From: Schoenobius gigantellus
Taxonomy: Eukaryota > Arthropoda > Insecta > Lepidoptera > Crambidae
Reading direction: 5' to 3'
Length of the DNA stretch: 64,000 nt
Assembly (NCBI GenBank): GCA_963935595.1
Contig: OZ012545.1
Span: forward strand, 41,889,942-41,953,941
The notes beneath the pieces are model-generated. The model was not told where the DNA came from and searched no databases. It saw nothing but the letters and a program-made list of their open reading frames with translations. The position numbers and the translations under genes were made by a program. Positions 11,917-24,186 of this stretch are shown piece after piece. The stretch's first letter is position 1, and every line of letters begins with the position of its first letter.

Positions 11917-12497
11917 TAAAGTCCATTCGCTTAAATTCGGTCGACTTTTATAAAAGGAAAACAAAGGATGCCACGTGGGGCGGGCGCACACCCGCTAGTG
12001 AATATGGCAATTTTCATCGAAGCGCCAAGTTGTTTGTTGATTCTGTTACGTATACCGGAAATGTTTTTTCGTACTTGGAAGGACAGTGAAATGCCCCAAG
12101 ATGAAACTTTATGTGAACCAACAATAAAAAAAGACGGGTGTTTTGGAAAACTTGTAAACAATTTATAATAAATATTCATCAGTATTGTATTGAAATTAAT
12201 GTGTCTGCACATAGACACTTCACAAATGGTGGGGATACCAAGAATCAATATTCATCATCATCATCATCTTTCAAACTCGTGATGATGTTGGATCTATAAT
12301 AAATACAGGTGGTAATGACTGATTCTACGAGTCACGAAGAATAGTGTTTAATTTTAATTTGCTAACGAGTACCTAATCAATTTTTTTATAAAAAAAATGT
12401 TTGTTACTTTAGTTGTGTATTATTTATATTAGAATTTTATTACAATGACCACAATGATGTGCGAGTGCACTGACACTATCTAAGCGAATGGACTTTA
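11917..12497. mobile_element. TIR element with 17-bp perfect inverted ends, probable TA target
   Basis: TAAAGTCCATTCGCTTA (11917-11933) is matched exactly by its complement at 12481-12497. If TA is the duplicated target, the element runs 11919-12495, as expected for a Tc1/mariner-type non-autonomous element. Frames at 11968-12168 (plus) and 11931-12248 (minus) are unrecognised. The element contains a copy of the first part of the satellite unit that is amplified immediately to the right. Confidence 0.6.
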
Positions 12498-15400
12498 TTT
12501 GATAATAATGAAAAAAAAAATATTTGGAAAAAACTAAAGAAAAATTATCGTAATTATATGAAAAAAATTGGAACTATTGACATGATTATAGACCCGAGGA
12601 GTTCAACTTTTCAAACAAGCTCAATTTTGATACCAAGAATCAATATTCATCATCATCATCATCTTTCAAACTCGTGATGATGTTGGATCTATAATAAATA
12701 CAGGTGGTAATGACTGATTCTACGAGTCACGAAGAATAGTGTTTAATTTTAATTTTAATTATAGACCCGAGGAGTTCAACTTTTCAAACAAGCTCAATTT
12801 TGATACCAAGAATCAATATTCATCATCATCATCATCTTTCAAACTCGTGATGATGTTGGATCTATAATAAATACAGGTGGTAATGACTGATTCTACGAGT
12901 CACGAAGAATAGTGTTTAATTTTAATTTTAATTATAGACCCGAGGAGTTCAACTTTTCAAACAAGCTCAATTTTGATACCAAGAATCAATATTCATCATC
13001 ATCATATCTTTCAAACTCGTGATGATGTTGGATCTATAATAAATACAGGTGGTAATGACTGATTCTACGAGTCACGAAGAATAGTGTTTAATTTTAATTT
13101 TAATTATAGACCCGAGGAGTTCAACTTTTCAAACAAGCTCAATTTTGATACCAAGAATCAATATTCATCATCATCATATCTTTCAAACTCGTGATGATGT
13201 TGGATCTATAATAAATACAGGTGGTAATGACTGATTCTACGAGTCACGAAGAATAGTGTTTAATTTTAATTTTAATTATAGACCCGAGGAGTTCAACTTT
13301 TCAAACAAGCTCAATTTTGATACCAAGAATCAATATTCATCATCATCATATCTTTCAAACTCGTGATGATGTTGGATCTATAATAAATACAGGTGGTAAT
13401 GACTGATTCTACGAGTCACGAAGAATAGTGTTTAATTTTAATTTTAATTATAGACCCGAGGAGTTCAACTTTTCAAACAAGCTCAATTTTGATACCAAGA
13501 ATCAATATTCATCATCATCATATCTTTCAAACTCGTGATGATGTTGGATCTATAATAAATACAGGTGGTAATGACTGATTCTACGAGTCACGAAGAATAG
13601 TGTTTAGTTTTAATTTTAATTATAGACCCGAGGAGTTCAACTTTTCAAACAAGCTCATTTTTGATACCAAGAATCAATATTCATCATCATCATATCTTTC
13701 AAACTCGTGATGATGTTGGATCTATAATAAATACAGGTGGTAATGACTGATTCTACGAGTCACGAAGAATAGTGTTTAATTTTAATTTTAATTATAGACC
13801 CGAGGAGTTCAACTTTTCAAACAAGCTCAATTTTGATACCAAGAATCAATATTCATCATCATCATATCTTTCAAACTCGTGATGATGTTGGATCTATAAT
13901 AAATACAGGTGGTAATGACTGATTCTACGAGTCACGAAGAATAGTGTTTAATTTTAATTTTAATTATAGACCCGAGGAGTTCAACTTTTCAAACAAGCTC
14001 AATTTTGATACCAAGAATCAATATTCATCATCATCATATCTTTCAAACTCGTGATGATGTTGGATCTATAATAAATACAGGTGGTAATGACTGATTCTAC
14101 GAGTCACGAAGAATAGTGTTTAATTTTAATTTTAATTATAGACCCGAGGAGTTCAACTTTTCAAACAAGCTCAATTTTGATACCAAGAATCAATATTCAT
14201 CATCATCATATCTTTCAAACTCGTGATGATGTTGGATCTATAATAAATACAGGTGGTAATGACTGATTCTACGAGTCACGAAGAATAGTGTTTAATTTTA
14301 ATTTTAATTATAGACCCGAGGAGTTCAACTTTTCAAACAAGCTCAATTTTGATACCAAGAATCAATATTCATCATCATCATATCTTTCAAACTCGTGATG
14401 ATGTTGGATCTATAATAAATACAGGTGGTAATGACTGATTCCACGAGTCACGAAGAATAGTGTTTAATTTTAATTTTAATTATAGACCCGAGGAGTTCAA
14501 CTTTTCAAACAAGCTCATTTTTGATACCAAGAATCAATATTCATCATCATCATATCTTTCAAACTCGTGATGATGTTGGATCTATAATAAATACAGGTGG
14601 TAATGACTGATTCTACGAGTCACGAAGAATAGTGTTTAATTTTAATTTTAATTATAGACCCGAGGAGTTCAACTTTTCAAACAAGCTCAATTTTGATACC
14701 AAGAATCAATATTCATCATCATCATATCTTTCAAACTCGTGATGATGTTGGATCTATAATAAATACAGGTGGTAATGACTGATTCTACGAGTCACGAAGA
14801 ATAGTGTTTAATTTTAATTTTAATTATAGACCCGAGGAGTTCAACTTTTCAAACAAGCTCAATTTTGATACCAAGAATCAATATTCATCATCATCATATC
14901 TTTCAAACTCGTGATGATGTTGGATCTATAATAAATACAGGTGGTAATGACTGATTCTACGAGTCACGAAGAATAGTGTTTAATTTTAATTTTAATTATA
15001 GACCCGAGGAGTTCAACTTTTCAAACAAGCTCAATTTTGATACCAAGAATCAATATTCATCATCATCATATCTTTCAAACTCGTGATGATGTTGGATCTA
15101 TAATAAATACAGGTGGTAATGACTGATTCTACGAGTCACGAAGAATAGTGTTTAATTTTAATTTTAATTATAGACCCGAGGAGTTCAACTTTTCAAACAA
15201 GCTCATTTTTGATACCAAGAATCAATATTCATCATCATCATATCTTTCAAACTCGTGATGATGTTGGATCTATAATAAATACAGGTGGTAATGACTGATT
15301 CTACGAGTCACGAAGAATAGTGTTTAATTTTAATTTTAATTTTAATTATAGACCCGAGGAGTTCAACTTTTCAAACAAGCTCAATTTTGATACCAAGAAT

Positions 15401-17384
15401 CAATATTCATCATCATCATATCTTTCAAACTCGTGATGATGTTGGATCTATAATAAATACAGGTGGTAATGACTGATTCTACGAGTCACGAAGAATAGTG
15501 TTTAATTTTAATTTTAATTATAGACCCGAGGAGTTCAACTTTTCAAACAAGCTCAATTTTGATACCAAGAATCAATATTCATCATCATCATATCTTTCAA
15601 ACTCGTGATGATGTTGGATCTATAATAAATACAGGTGGTAATGACTGATTCTACGAGTCACGAAGAATAGTGTTTAATTTTAATTTTAATTATAGACCCG
15701 AGGAGTTCAACTTTTCAAACAAGCTCAATTTTGATACCAAGAATCAATATTCATCATCATCATATCTTTCAAACTCGTGATGATGTTGGATCTATAATAA
15801 ATACAGGTGGTAATGACTGATTCTACGAGTCACGAAGAATAGTGTTTAATTTTAATTTTAATTATAGACCCGAGGAGTTCAACTTTTCAAACAAGCTCAT
15901 TTTTGATACCAAGAATCAATATTCATCATCATCATATCTTTCAAACTCGTGATGATGTTGGATCTATAATAAATACAGGTGGTAATGACTGATTCTACGA
16001 GTCACGAAGAATAGTGTTTAATTTTAATTTTAATTTTAATTATAGACCCGAGGAGTTCAACTTTTCAAACAAGCTCAATTTTGATACCAAGAATCAATAT
16101 TCATCATCATCATATCTTTCAAACTCGTGATGATGTTGGATCTATAATAAATACAGGTGGTAATGACTGATTCTACGAGTCACGAAGAATAGTGTTTAAT
16201 TTTAATTTTAATTATAGACCCGAGGAGTTCAACTTTTCAAACAAGCTCAATTTTGATACCAAGAATCAATATTCATCATCATCATATCTTTCAAACTCGT
16301 GATGATGTTGGATCTATAATAAATACAGGTGGTAATGACTGATTCTACGAGTCACGAAGAATAGTGTTTAATTTTAATTTTAATTATAGACCCGAGGAGT
16401 TCAACTTTTCAAACAAGCTCAATTTTGATACCAAGAATCAATATTCATCATCATCATATCTTTCAAACTCGTGATGATGTTGGATCTATAATAAATACAG
16501 GTGGTAATGACTGATTCCACGAGTCACGAAGAATAGTGTTTAATTTTAATTTTAATTATAGACCCGAGGAGTTCAACTTTTCAAACAAGCTCATTTTTGA
16601 TACCAAGAATCAATATTCATCATCATCATATCTTTCAAACTCGTGATGATGTTGGATCTATAATAAATACAGGTGGTAATGACTGATTCTACGAGTCACG
16701 AAGAATAGTGTTTAATTTTAATTTTAATTATAGACCCGAGGAGTTCAACTTTTCAAACAAGCTCAATTTTGATACCAAGAATCAATATTCATCATCATCA
16801 TATCTTTCAAACTCGTGATGATGTTGGATCTATAATAAATACAGGTGGTAATGACTGATTCTACGAGTCACGAAGAATAGTGTTTAATTTTAATTTTAAT
16901 TATAGACCCGAGGAGTTCAACTTTTCAAACAAGCTCAATTTTGATACCAAGAATCAATATTCATCATCATCATATCTTTCAAACTCGTGATGATGTTGGA
17001 TCTATAATAAATACAGGTGGTAATGACTGATTCTACGAGTCACGAAGAATAGTGTTTAATTTTAATTTTAATTATAGACCCGAGGAGTTCAACTTTTCAA
17101 ACAAGCTCAATTTTGATACCAAGAATCAATATTCATCATCATCATCATCTTTCAAACTCGTGATGATGTTGGATCTATAATAAATACAGGTGGTAATGAC
17201 TGATTCTACGAGTCACGAAGAATAGTGTTTAATTTTAATTTTAATTATAGACCCGAGGAGTTCAACTTTTCAAACAAGCTCAATTTTGATACCAAGAATC
17301 AATATTCATCATCATCATCATCTTTCAAACTCGTGATGATGTTGGATCTATAATAAATACAGGTGGTAATGACTGATTCTACGA
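12230..17384 (+). repeat. 172-bp satellite array with a 395-bp prototype unit
   Basis: After one long first unit (12306 to 12701, 395 bp, measured between identical CAGGTGG sites), about 27 further intervals of 172-173 bp (178 bp in two) run head to tail to 17384. Units carry a CATCATCAT microsatellite, a GGATCTATAATAAATACAGG core and an ATAGACCCGAGGAGTTC block, with only a few substitutions between units. The array stops inside a unit at CTGATTCTACGA. No frame is conserved through it. Confidence 0.95.
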
Positions 17385-17681
17385 CTTAAAAAAAAATATT
17401 GTACCAATAATATTAAGCGATGAATACAATGCAATTTGAGAATTTTATTGATTTTATCGTAGTTTTAGTCCAAATATTTGCGAACCTTAGCAGTAATGTT
17501 TAAAAGTAAAGACGATTGTTGGAAAAAAACGGTTTATAAGTGGCGGTCACGTATTAGAAAACTCAACATTAGTAGGTTCTTCAGAAAATAGATTGGTGGC
17601 ATTGGTGATCTGATAAAAGTTGTGAAATTATTTAATGTGGTCAGCACAAGACCGATGGATTTATTAGAAATCGCTAGAGAG
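17385..17681. other. Short spacer after satellite, nothing recognised
   Basis: AT-rich sequence without a recognisable feature. A 108-codon minus-strand frame (17534-17860) overlaps it and the fold-back element, and has no domain signature. Confidence 0.4.
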
Positions 17682-17938
17682 GATAAAATCCCAGCGCATA
17701 CCGTTGGAAGCGCGGCGGAGCACATTTCTAGACTATTTAATATAAACCGTAATGCCTTGGACAAACGGTAAATAACTGCATTACATAAATACGCGCGCGG
17801 ATATCGGAGCGCCCACAAGAGCATGCGTGCGAGTAACGCAATTATTGACCGTATGTCCAAGACGTTACGGTTTATATTAAATTGTTGTCTTGAAATGCGC
17901 TTCGCCGCGCTTCGAGCAGTGTGCGCTGGGCTTTATTC
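17682..17938. mobile_element. Fold-back (long inverted repeat) element
   Basis: Almost the whole 257 bp folds on itself. ATAAA.CCCAGCGCA, GAAGCGCGGCG, TTTAATATAAACCGTAA and TTGGACAAACGG on the left are matched by complements on the right in reverse order. Pairing continues weakly into the centre (AATAACTGCATTAC). Arms are at least 88 bp at roughly 80% identity. Probably a MITE; no clear target duplication. Confidence 0.7.
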
Positions 17939-18096
17939 GTATTTATTTATAATTTATTAGATACACCACCTAAATACTTAATAGATGTGTTTGACTTGTG
18001 ATGTTTCATTATAGAATAACATTTTCTTAAATGTAATATTTAATAATAAAAAAAAATACCTTTTCTCTCGGCTGAAATGATGAAAATAATGAACTA

Positions 18097-19717
18097 AGGT
18101 CAGGGTGGCTAATTCCGTCTAGGGGGCATCACCGTCTGCTTCGAATTACTCTTGCCAGAACTAACCTATGCTTTTGTTATGTAATGTGGGTAAAACAGGA
18201 TAGCATCTCCGTTCTAATCATGTCAGATGGATGGCGTTAGTTGCCATAGATTTTGAATAAACAGCATTTGAAGTTCAGTTGAGTTTCAAAAGTGTTATGT
18301 GAGTGAGTTGTGAGAACATTTTAACAAACGTGAATATGATATTATTCGATTTATTGTAATAAAAGATAACTAAGTGTATAGTTTAAAGCATGCTTATACT
18401 ATTGTACGTTATTGTTTTGCAATAAAACGTTTAAACAGTTAATAATCGTATCTGAAACATTTGTAAGCTTAAAATCGTGAAGTGGCGAATTCCGTCTACA
18501 TTGAATGGGGCAAATTCATCATATGCCGAATTTTCCCTAAATCAGACATTGTAAACTTTTTTTACCCCTGAAATTTATGTGAAACAAAACAACATACTTT
18601 CAAACCGAATGTTATTAGATTTATAGATTTAATTTATTTTACAAATTATACTAAAGATCTAAAGGGCTACCATGAAAAAAATACATATAGAATATGTAAT
18701 GGTGCCTCTATTATTATATACTACTTTTTGCAAAGTACGTGGTAAAAAGGTCGTAAAATAAATAAAGGTACATACAAGCTGTACTGGCACAATGTTAATT
18801 TAAATAAAAAAATCATTGTCTAGCCTTTTTGCTAATTATTATTAAACGACAAATAGTTTTTAAATTTTTCTAGTGATAAAGTATAAGAAAGAATTTATCC
18901 TATAATATTTATGTTGATTTTAAAATAATAAGACTGATTGAGAGACTTGAAATTTTTTTTTATAATAAAAACGATTATAATAATTTATTATTTCTTACTG
19001 TAATAGTTAAATATTTATTTTATACGGTAACTGCTCCTCATAAATATTCAAGTTAATATTGTAGTAGGTACTGTCGTTAATTTGGTTATAAAGGTATTTG
19101 AGATTTGTTTAGAATTTATAAAAAAATATTTTATTTTAAATAGGTACATTACATTGATAACACTAAATGAAAAAAAAAAAAAAAACTGATTCAGATTTAA
19201 CCAGGTGCTCAAAACTAATATATCAGCAATAAAGTAACAAATGGTTTGAAATTAAATGTAAAGATTTTTTTTCATTTCATACATCGTATAAACTAAGTAG
19301 GTTTCCTATCCCTGGTCTTCGTCAGTATGCCGGAATAGCCCCAAAAAATGTTTTTACGCTTAAAATGAGATCTAGACCCTATTTTTACAAGTGTAAGTTA
19401 TATAATTTACTGTCGTTCACTAATAAATGTTTCACTTAGGTGTAGTCTCAAATTGCTTTGTTGTTGGCTTAATTATTGCTACATGACGGATTTGCCCCGA
19501 TTTGCGGGAAAATCCGTCTAATGGGAAGGTTTTTAAAAAATGCCGTTTATCTTAAAAAGTTATTAGTGATTAGAAAAAATTATAACTTTAATAAGAAGTT
19601 ACATAAAATTATATTTGATAGCCACTTAAAATTTAGCAGATATTTAGAAGGTTTGTTTATTATGCTCAATCAAATTTAGGTTTCAAAAAAGTATGCCGGA
19701 ATTTGCCACCCTGACCT
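18097..19717. mobile_element. TIR transposon, 1.62 kb, TA target duplication
   Basis: Ends are AGGTCAGGGTGGCTAATTCC and the complement of AGGTCAGGGTGGCAAATTCC (one mismatch), flanked by TA at 18095-18096 and 19718-19719. Subterminal variants of AATTCCGTCT and TTGCCCC recur inside (18115, 18487, 19490, 19515). This fits a Tc1/mariner-like non-autonomous element. The interior is AT-rich and the 67-codon frame at 19476-19679 has no transposase motif. Confidence 0.75.
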
Positions 19718-19719
19718 TA

Positions 19720-20430
19720 TATAGTAATAGTAAAAACATATGTATTAAACAAGGAAAATGTTTTTAATTTTTATTCCACTTTGTTAGGTTTATTATGATC
19801 ATTAACGAATACTTATTAATGATTATGAGTATAATGTATTTTTAATGTAATATAAAGGAATTTGCGCTGTTTTTCTACTTATTTTTAAGCCATTTTTCTA
19901 CGTGTTCAAAAAATCACGGTGAATTTCAACAAAAGCCTAATAATATGACTTATTTGTGTTTCTACACTTAAGTTTATTTGGTGTACAGAGACGGTATTCC
20001 ATCAGCTAATCATAAAGTAATAAAAAGAAAAATAGAAATAGTTGTATTGAGAGTATTTACCTATACCTGTCACATTATAAATTTGCAATACTGCGTTATA
20101 CGTATATTGTAGTTTTATTCTCTATAAATGAATGAAAACGGAAGTTTTGTGCTTGGTTTAGTTAATGGAAAAACTACATTAACACAATTATATCTTTGTT
20201 TCAATTAGAATGTTGATGATATTTGAGTTGGACAGTTCCTTAGTGAGTATGGATTACTCACTAAGTGAGTATTTTTTATTTGAGACAAATTTTGTCATTT
20301 TTCAGTACAGAAATGAAAGGCTAGTTTTATTGTATTTCAAAATATCTATTAATGTAGGCATAGTAATTCATTAATAACGTATGACATAGTATATTGTTAA
20401 ATTAGTATTATTTTATAGTATATTGTTAAA
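19720..20430. other. AT-rich sequence, nothing recognised
   Basis: No gene, RNA or defined repeat was seen. Confidence 0.45.
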
Positions 20431-21850
20431 TTAGTGCAATAAATGGGTTGTAAGTAAAAAAATAAAAATATTTCACTTGTATTAGTAGTAGTACAACGAC
20501 ATTAAGAAGATTATCGCTTGTCGAGCCCTGGTGGATGGAATCATCCTTTAATGAAAAAGGAGACCACCACAACTGATGGCCGACGAGATCATTTTGCAAG
20601 AGCAACAGCCCATCTAACACGCAATCACTAAGATTGGATGTTGAGAGCATGACGTGTTGTCTGGTGTGCGGATCGTGTAGTCTTAAAGCGTCATAGAAGA
20701 ATAGATTTGTTGTGGAATTGTTGTTGAAAATTACTTAAGATTAGAAATATTGTTAATGCTGAATTGCTGCAATAAATGGGGTGTAAGTTAAAAAAGAATA
20801 ATTGTTCAAAACTATTTAGATTACACATATTGTTAATGTTGAACTATTGCAATAAATGGAGTGTAAGTGAAAAAATAATATTTTATTTGTGTTAGTAGTA
20901 CAAAAACATTAAGACTGCCGCTTGTCGAATCCTGATGGATGAATTATCCTTTAATGAAAAAGGAGACCACAACTGATGGCCGACGAGACCATTTTGCAAG
21001 AGCAACGGCACACTAAGGCTCGTATTAATAAACGCGTCTCAAAGTTGAGAGCGATCTTAAGTTGCTGTTTTGACGTTTAATGTATAGAACATCTGTCAAA
21101 AACAGTATCTTAAGATCGAACTCATACTTGAGATGCAATTATTAATACGAGCCTAAGATTGGATGTTGAGGGCATGACAATGTGTTGTCTGGTGTGCGGA
21201 TTGTGTTGTCTCGAAGCTTCATAGTGAAATAGATTTATTGTCAAGTTATTGTTTAAAACTATTTAGATTAGAAATATTGTTAATGCTGAATTATTGCAAT
21301 AAACGGTGTGTAAGCGAAAATAATATTTTATTTGTGTTAGTAGTGCAAAGACATTAAGACTGCCGCTTGTCGAGACTTAGTGGATGAATCATTCTTTATT
21401 AAAAAAGGAGACCACAACTGATGGCCGACGAGATCACTTTGCAAGAACAACGGCCCATCTAACGTACAATCACTAAAATTGGATGTTGAGGGCATAGGTT
21501 GTCTGGTGTGCGGATTGTATAGTCTTGAAGCTTCATAGTAGAATAGATTTGTTGTGGAATTATTGTTGAAAACTATTTAAGAAAAGAAATATTATTAATG
21601 CTGAATTACTGCAATAAATGGGGTGTAAGTGAGAAAAGAATTATTGTTCAAAACTATTTAGATTACAAATATTGTTAATGTGGAATTATTGCAAAAACGG
21701 AATGTAAATGGAAAAAGTAATATTTTTTTTGTGTTAGTAGTATAAAGACATTTAGACTGCCGCTTGTCGAGACCTGGTGGATGAATCATCCTTTAATGAA
21801 AAAGGAGACCGCCACAACTGATGGCCGAAGAAATCACAAATATCGCTGAG
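20431..21850 (+). repeat. Tandem repeats, four diverged units
   Basis: GTTAGTAGTA followed by CATTAAGA, GCTTGTCGA, GGTGGATGAATCATCCTTTA, AAAAAGGAGACC and CTGATGGCCGACGAGA recurs from about 20481, 20891, 21336 and 21733 in the same order. Intervals are 410, 445 (with a 140-bp nested insertion) and 397 bp. The minus-strand 74-codon frame at 20426-20650 is internal to a unit and is not a gene. Confidence 0.75.
21017..21153. mobile_element. PIF/Harbinger-like MITE, 137 bp, TAA duplication
   Basis: GGCTCGTATTAATAA at the left end is matched by its complement at the right end, with further inverted similarity (GCGTCTCAA, CGATCTTAAG). TAA flanks both sides (21014-21016 and 21154-21156). The neighbouring tandem unit at about 20626 has the uninterrupted site CACTAAGATTGGATGTTGAG, confirming the boundaries. 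The TAA duplication suggests PIF/Harbinger. Confidence 0.85.
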
Positions 21851-22395
21851 TATATATAAACACAATTTTAAAGAGATCTTATTTTAAAAGATGTGAATAT
21901 TTGAATTACAAGTGTATTACTTTTGTTGTTTGAGGTTCACAAAATTTATAAACTACACAATTTTTTGTTTTTTTTTTGCAATTGTTTATAAGTATTTAAA
22001 TTATTCAGATTTGATTTTATTCAAACGTTATTTTGATTTAAGCAGGATAAGCAAAGTTTTTTCAAATATCAAGGTACCTATTTCAAGAGTTTTTTGAAGT
22101 AAGTGTGCTTAATTATAATTTACTATTATTGTTCCTACGCAGTATTGCAAATTATGATTGTATTTAATAATTTATAAAGGCTAATAAGTACTTACTCCTA
22201 TGCATCCCAAAATAAGAATAATTTTCAACAATATTGTAATTCCATAAAATTTATTGAAATTCAATTATTACAAAATAATTATTAATGGAAACAAGAATCT
22301 CAAATTTCTATTCCGCTTATCTGTGTTATATACTCGTACATAATTGCGGGATAAGGTATATGTACAATGAGAAAAAATCAACTTCCTTGCAATTT
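21851..22395. other. AT-rich sequence, nothing recognised
   Basis: The 61-codon frame at 21912-22097 is Phe/Tyr-rich and reflects composition. Confidence 0.45.
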
Positions 22396-23155
22396 GAAAA
22401 AAATGTGTAGCAATTATCTATAGATATTTTTATTAAAATATATTAAGTAAAACTGTAACTAAATGAATTAAAGTATGTACAATAATTGCAATTTATAGAA
22501 ATCAACAATTTTCTATGCTAACTGTAATTGGTAGATCAAAGCCTTTTGTTTTCCCATTCTTATTTGGAACGCATAGTTAGTATTATAATTAGGTAGTCGT
22601 GAAATACAATTAATGTTTATGCATCACATCACAAATTTGACGATATTTATTAAACACACACACACATATATATATTATGTATAACTCACGATGCCAACGA
22701 CTAACCATGTATGTAACCGTAATATTATTATGATATCTATTTCATTAAAGACTCTTGTTATTTGAAAAAAATATGTAGCAATTATCCACAGATATTTTTA
22801 TTAAAATATATTAAGTCAAACTGTAACTAAATGAATTAAAGTATGTACAATATTTGCAATTTATAGAAATCAATTTTCTATGCTAAATGTAATTGGCAGT
22901 TCAACCTTCAACCTAGTTCAGGTATTATTAACAATATTTTACTATATTATTTAAAATGTAAGAATTTTGTATACCTACTTGACCAGTGTGTTTTAAATAA
23001 ACATTTATTATTTATTTATCACATCACAAATTTTACGATATTAATTAAATACATACAAAAACACACACACATATATAAATATAACTCACGACGCCAACGA
23101 CTAACCATGTAACCGTTATATTATTATGATATCTATTTCATTAAAGACTCTTGTT
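22396..23155 (+). repeat. Tandem duplication, two units of about 370 bp
   Basis: Blocks from GTAGCAATTATC through TATTAAGT.AAACTGTAACTA and the ACACACAC/ATATATA microsatellite to CGCCAACGACTAACCATGTA appear once from 22396 and again from 22762, ending in a shared ATTAAAGACTCTTGTTA. The unit pair abuts segment S copy B. Confidence 0.75.
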
Positions 23156-23179
23156 ACCGGACATGGACGACGACCCGAT

Positions 23180-23850
23180 TTAGTCTTCCAATCATACAAT
23201 CATGAAGAAATCCTAGTGCCATTCCTTAAACAATCATCAATACCGCAAGGCAGTGCCGCTGATAGCAAGGACCACTTACAGTACGATAGCCTCTACTACC
23301 CGATCTGACAGACATTACCACCTGATCCATCCTGCTCCAGAGGAAAGACAGCTCCGCGACCTTCATCGGAGAACCATACACAGCGTCGTTTTCGCCCACC
23401 ACCAACAAGACTTACCCATACACCAACGAACCATCACCAACCTACAACGACCGGCGGAAGCCGCAGCACACGCGTAGAGCCATTCACACCTAATCGCGCA
23501 AACAGCTCCAACCAGAGCTGGCACCGTTCCCGCAACAACTCTGCGAGAACGCCCTTTCCAGAAACGATTGATAAACGTGGCACGCCCAGGCAACATCGTG
23601 TCCCAACAACGACACGTACATAATGTAACACAAATCACTAACAGCGATAACGACGAATGTTACCATCGATAACGATACTAAAAAGAAGCCTAAAGGCAAT
23701 GTGACAACAGTACTATACCATCTAAAATCTCGTAACGAATAATTGGGAGCAGATCGTCAGAGCGACACGCCTCCTTCTCAGCAATAAAAATCTTTCAACC
23801 TCACAACTGAAAACCCATCACACACGATTCGAAAATACACAGAAGAAACA
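23180..23850 (-). repeat. Dispersed segment S, copy B
   Basis: Reverse-complement homologue of 4930-5590. It sits between tandem repeats and the Helitron ORF. Short frames on both strands are not conserved between the two copies. Confidence 0.6.
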
Positions 23851-24186
23851 TTTATTGAATCCTTATTTAGCTAAATAATCATTTTTCTATTAAAATTGCA
23901 AATTTACCAACCCCACGGTATGAGATATGTTTGAGCAAAAACAAACATTAAAATGATAATTAATTATTATGAAAATAAAAGAAATTCAAAGGGGGTCATC
24001 AAGAGGGAGGGGGACTACACTACTCTATACTACAACATGCGTTTCGATAGTTACTTGATGTTATCGTACACAATAGCGAATTGAGTGAATTTAATCATAA
24101 TTACAAGTGAGTAAATTGCCTAACGAATTCGTCCTATGAGGTGAACAATGTAAAAAAAAAAATTACAACGCGTCAGGAATGCTGCT
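23851..24186. other. Region downstream of the Helitron ORF
   Basis: This would be the 3' flank of the minus-strand Helitron gene. I looked for a CTAG preceded by a hairpin (on the minus strand) and did not find a convincing one. Confidence 0.4.

Noticed and set aside
11931..12248. 105-codon minus-strand frame and a 66-codon plus-strand frame as a gene
   Set aside because: They overlap on opposite strands inside a TIR element and show no recognisable domain.
12230..17384. CRISPR-like regular repeats
   Set aside because: Units are contiguous 172-bp monomers with no unique spacers, in a eukaryotic context.
17534..17860. 108-codon minus-strand frame as a membrane protein gene
   Set aside because: It spans a self-complementary fold-back element; the hydrophobic look is not backed by a domain or conservation.
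23126..23700. Several frames of 60-91 codons as part of a coding gene in segment S
   Set aside because: The homologous copy at 4930-5590 has indels that break every frame, so no protein is conserved.
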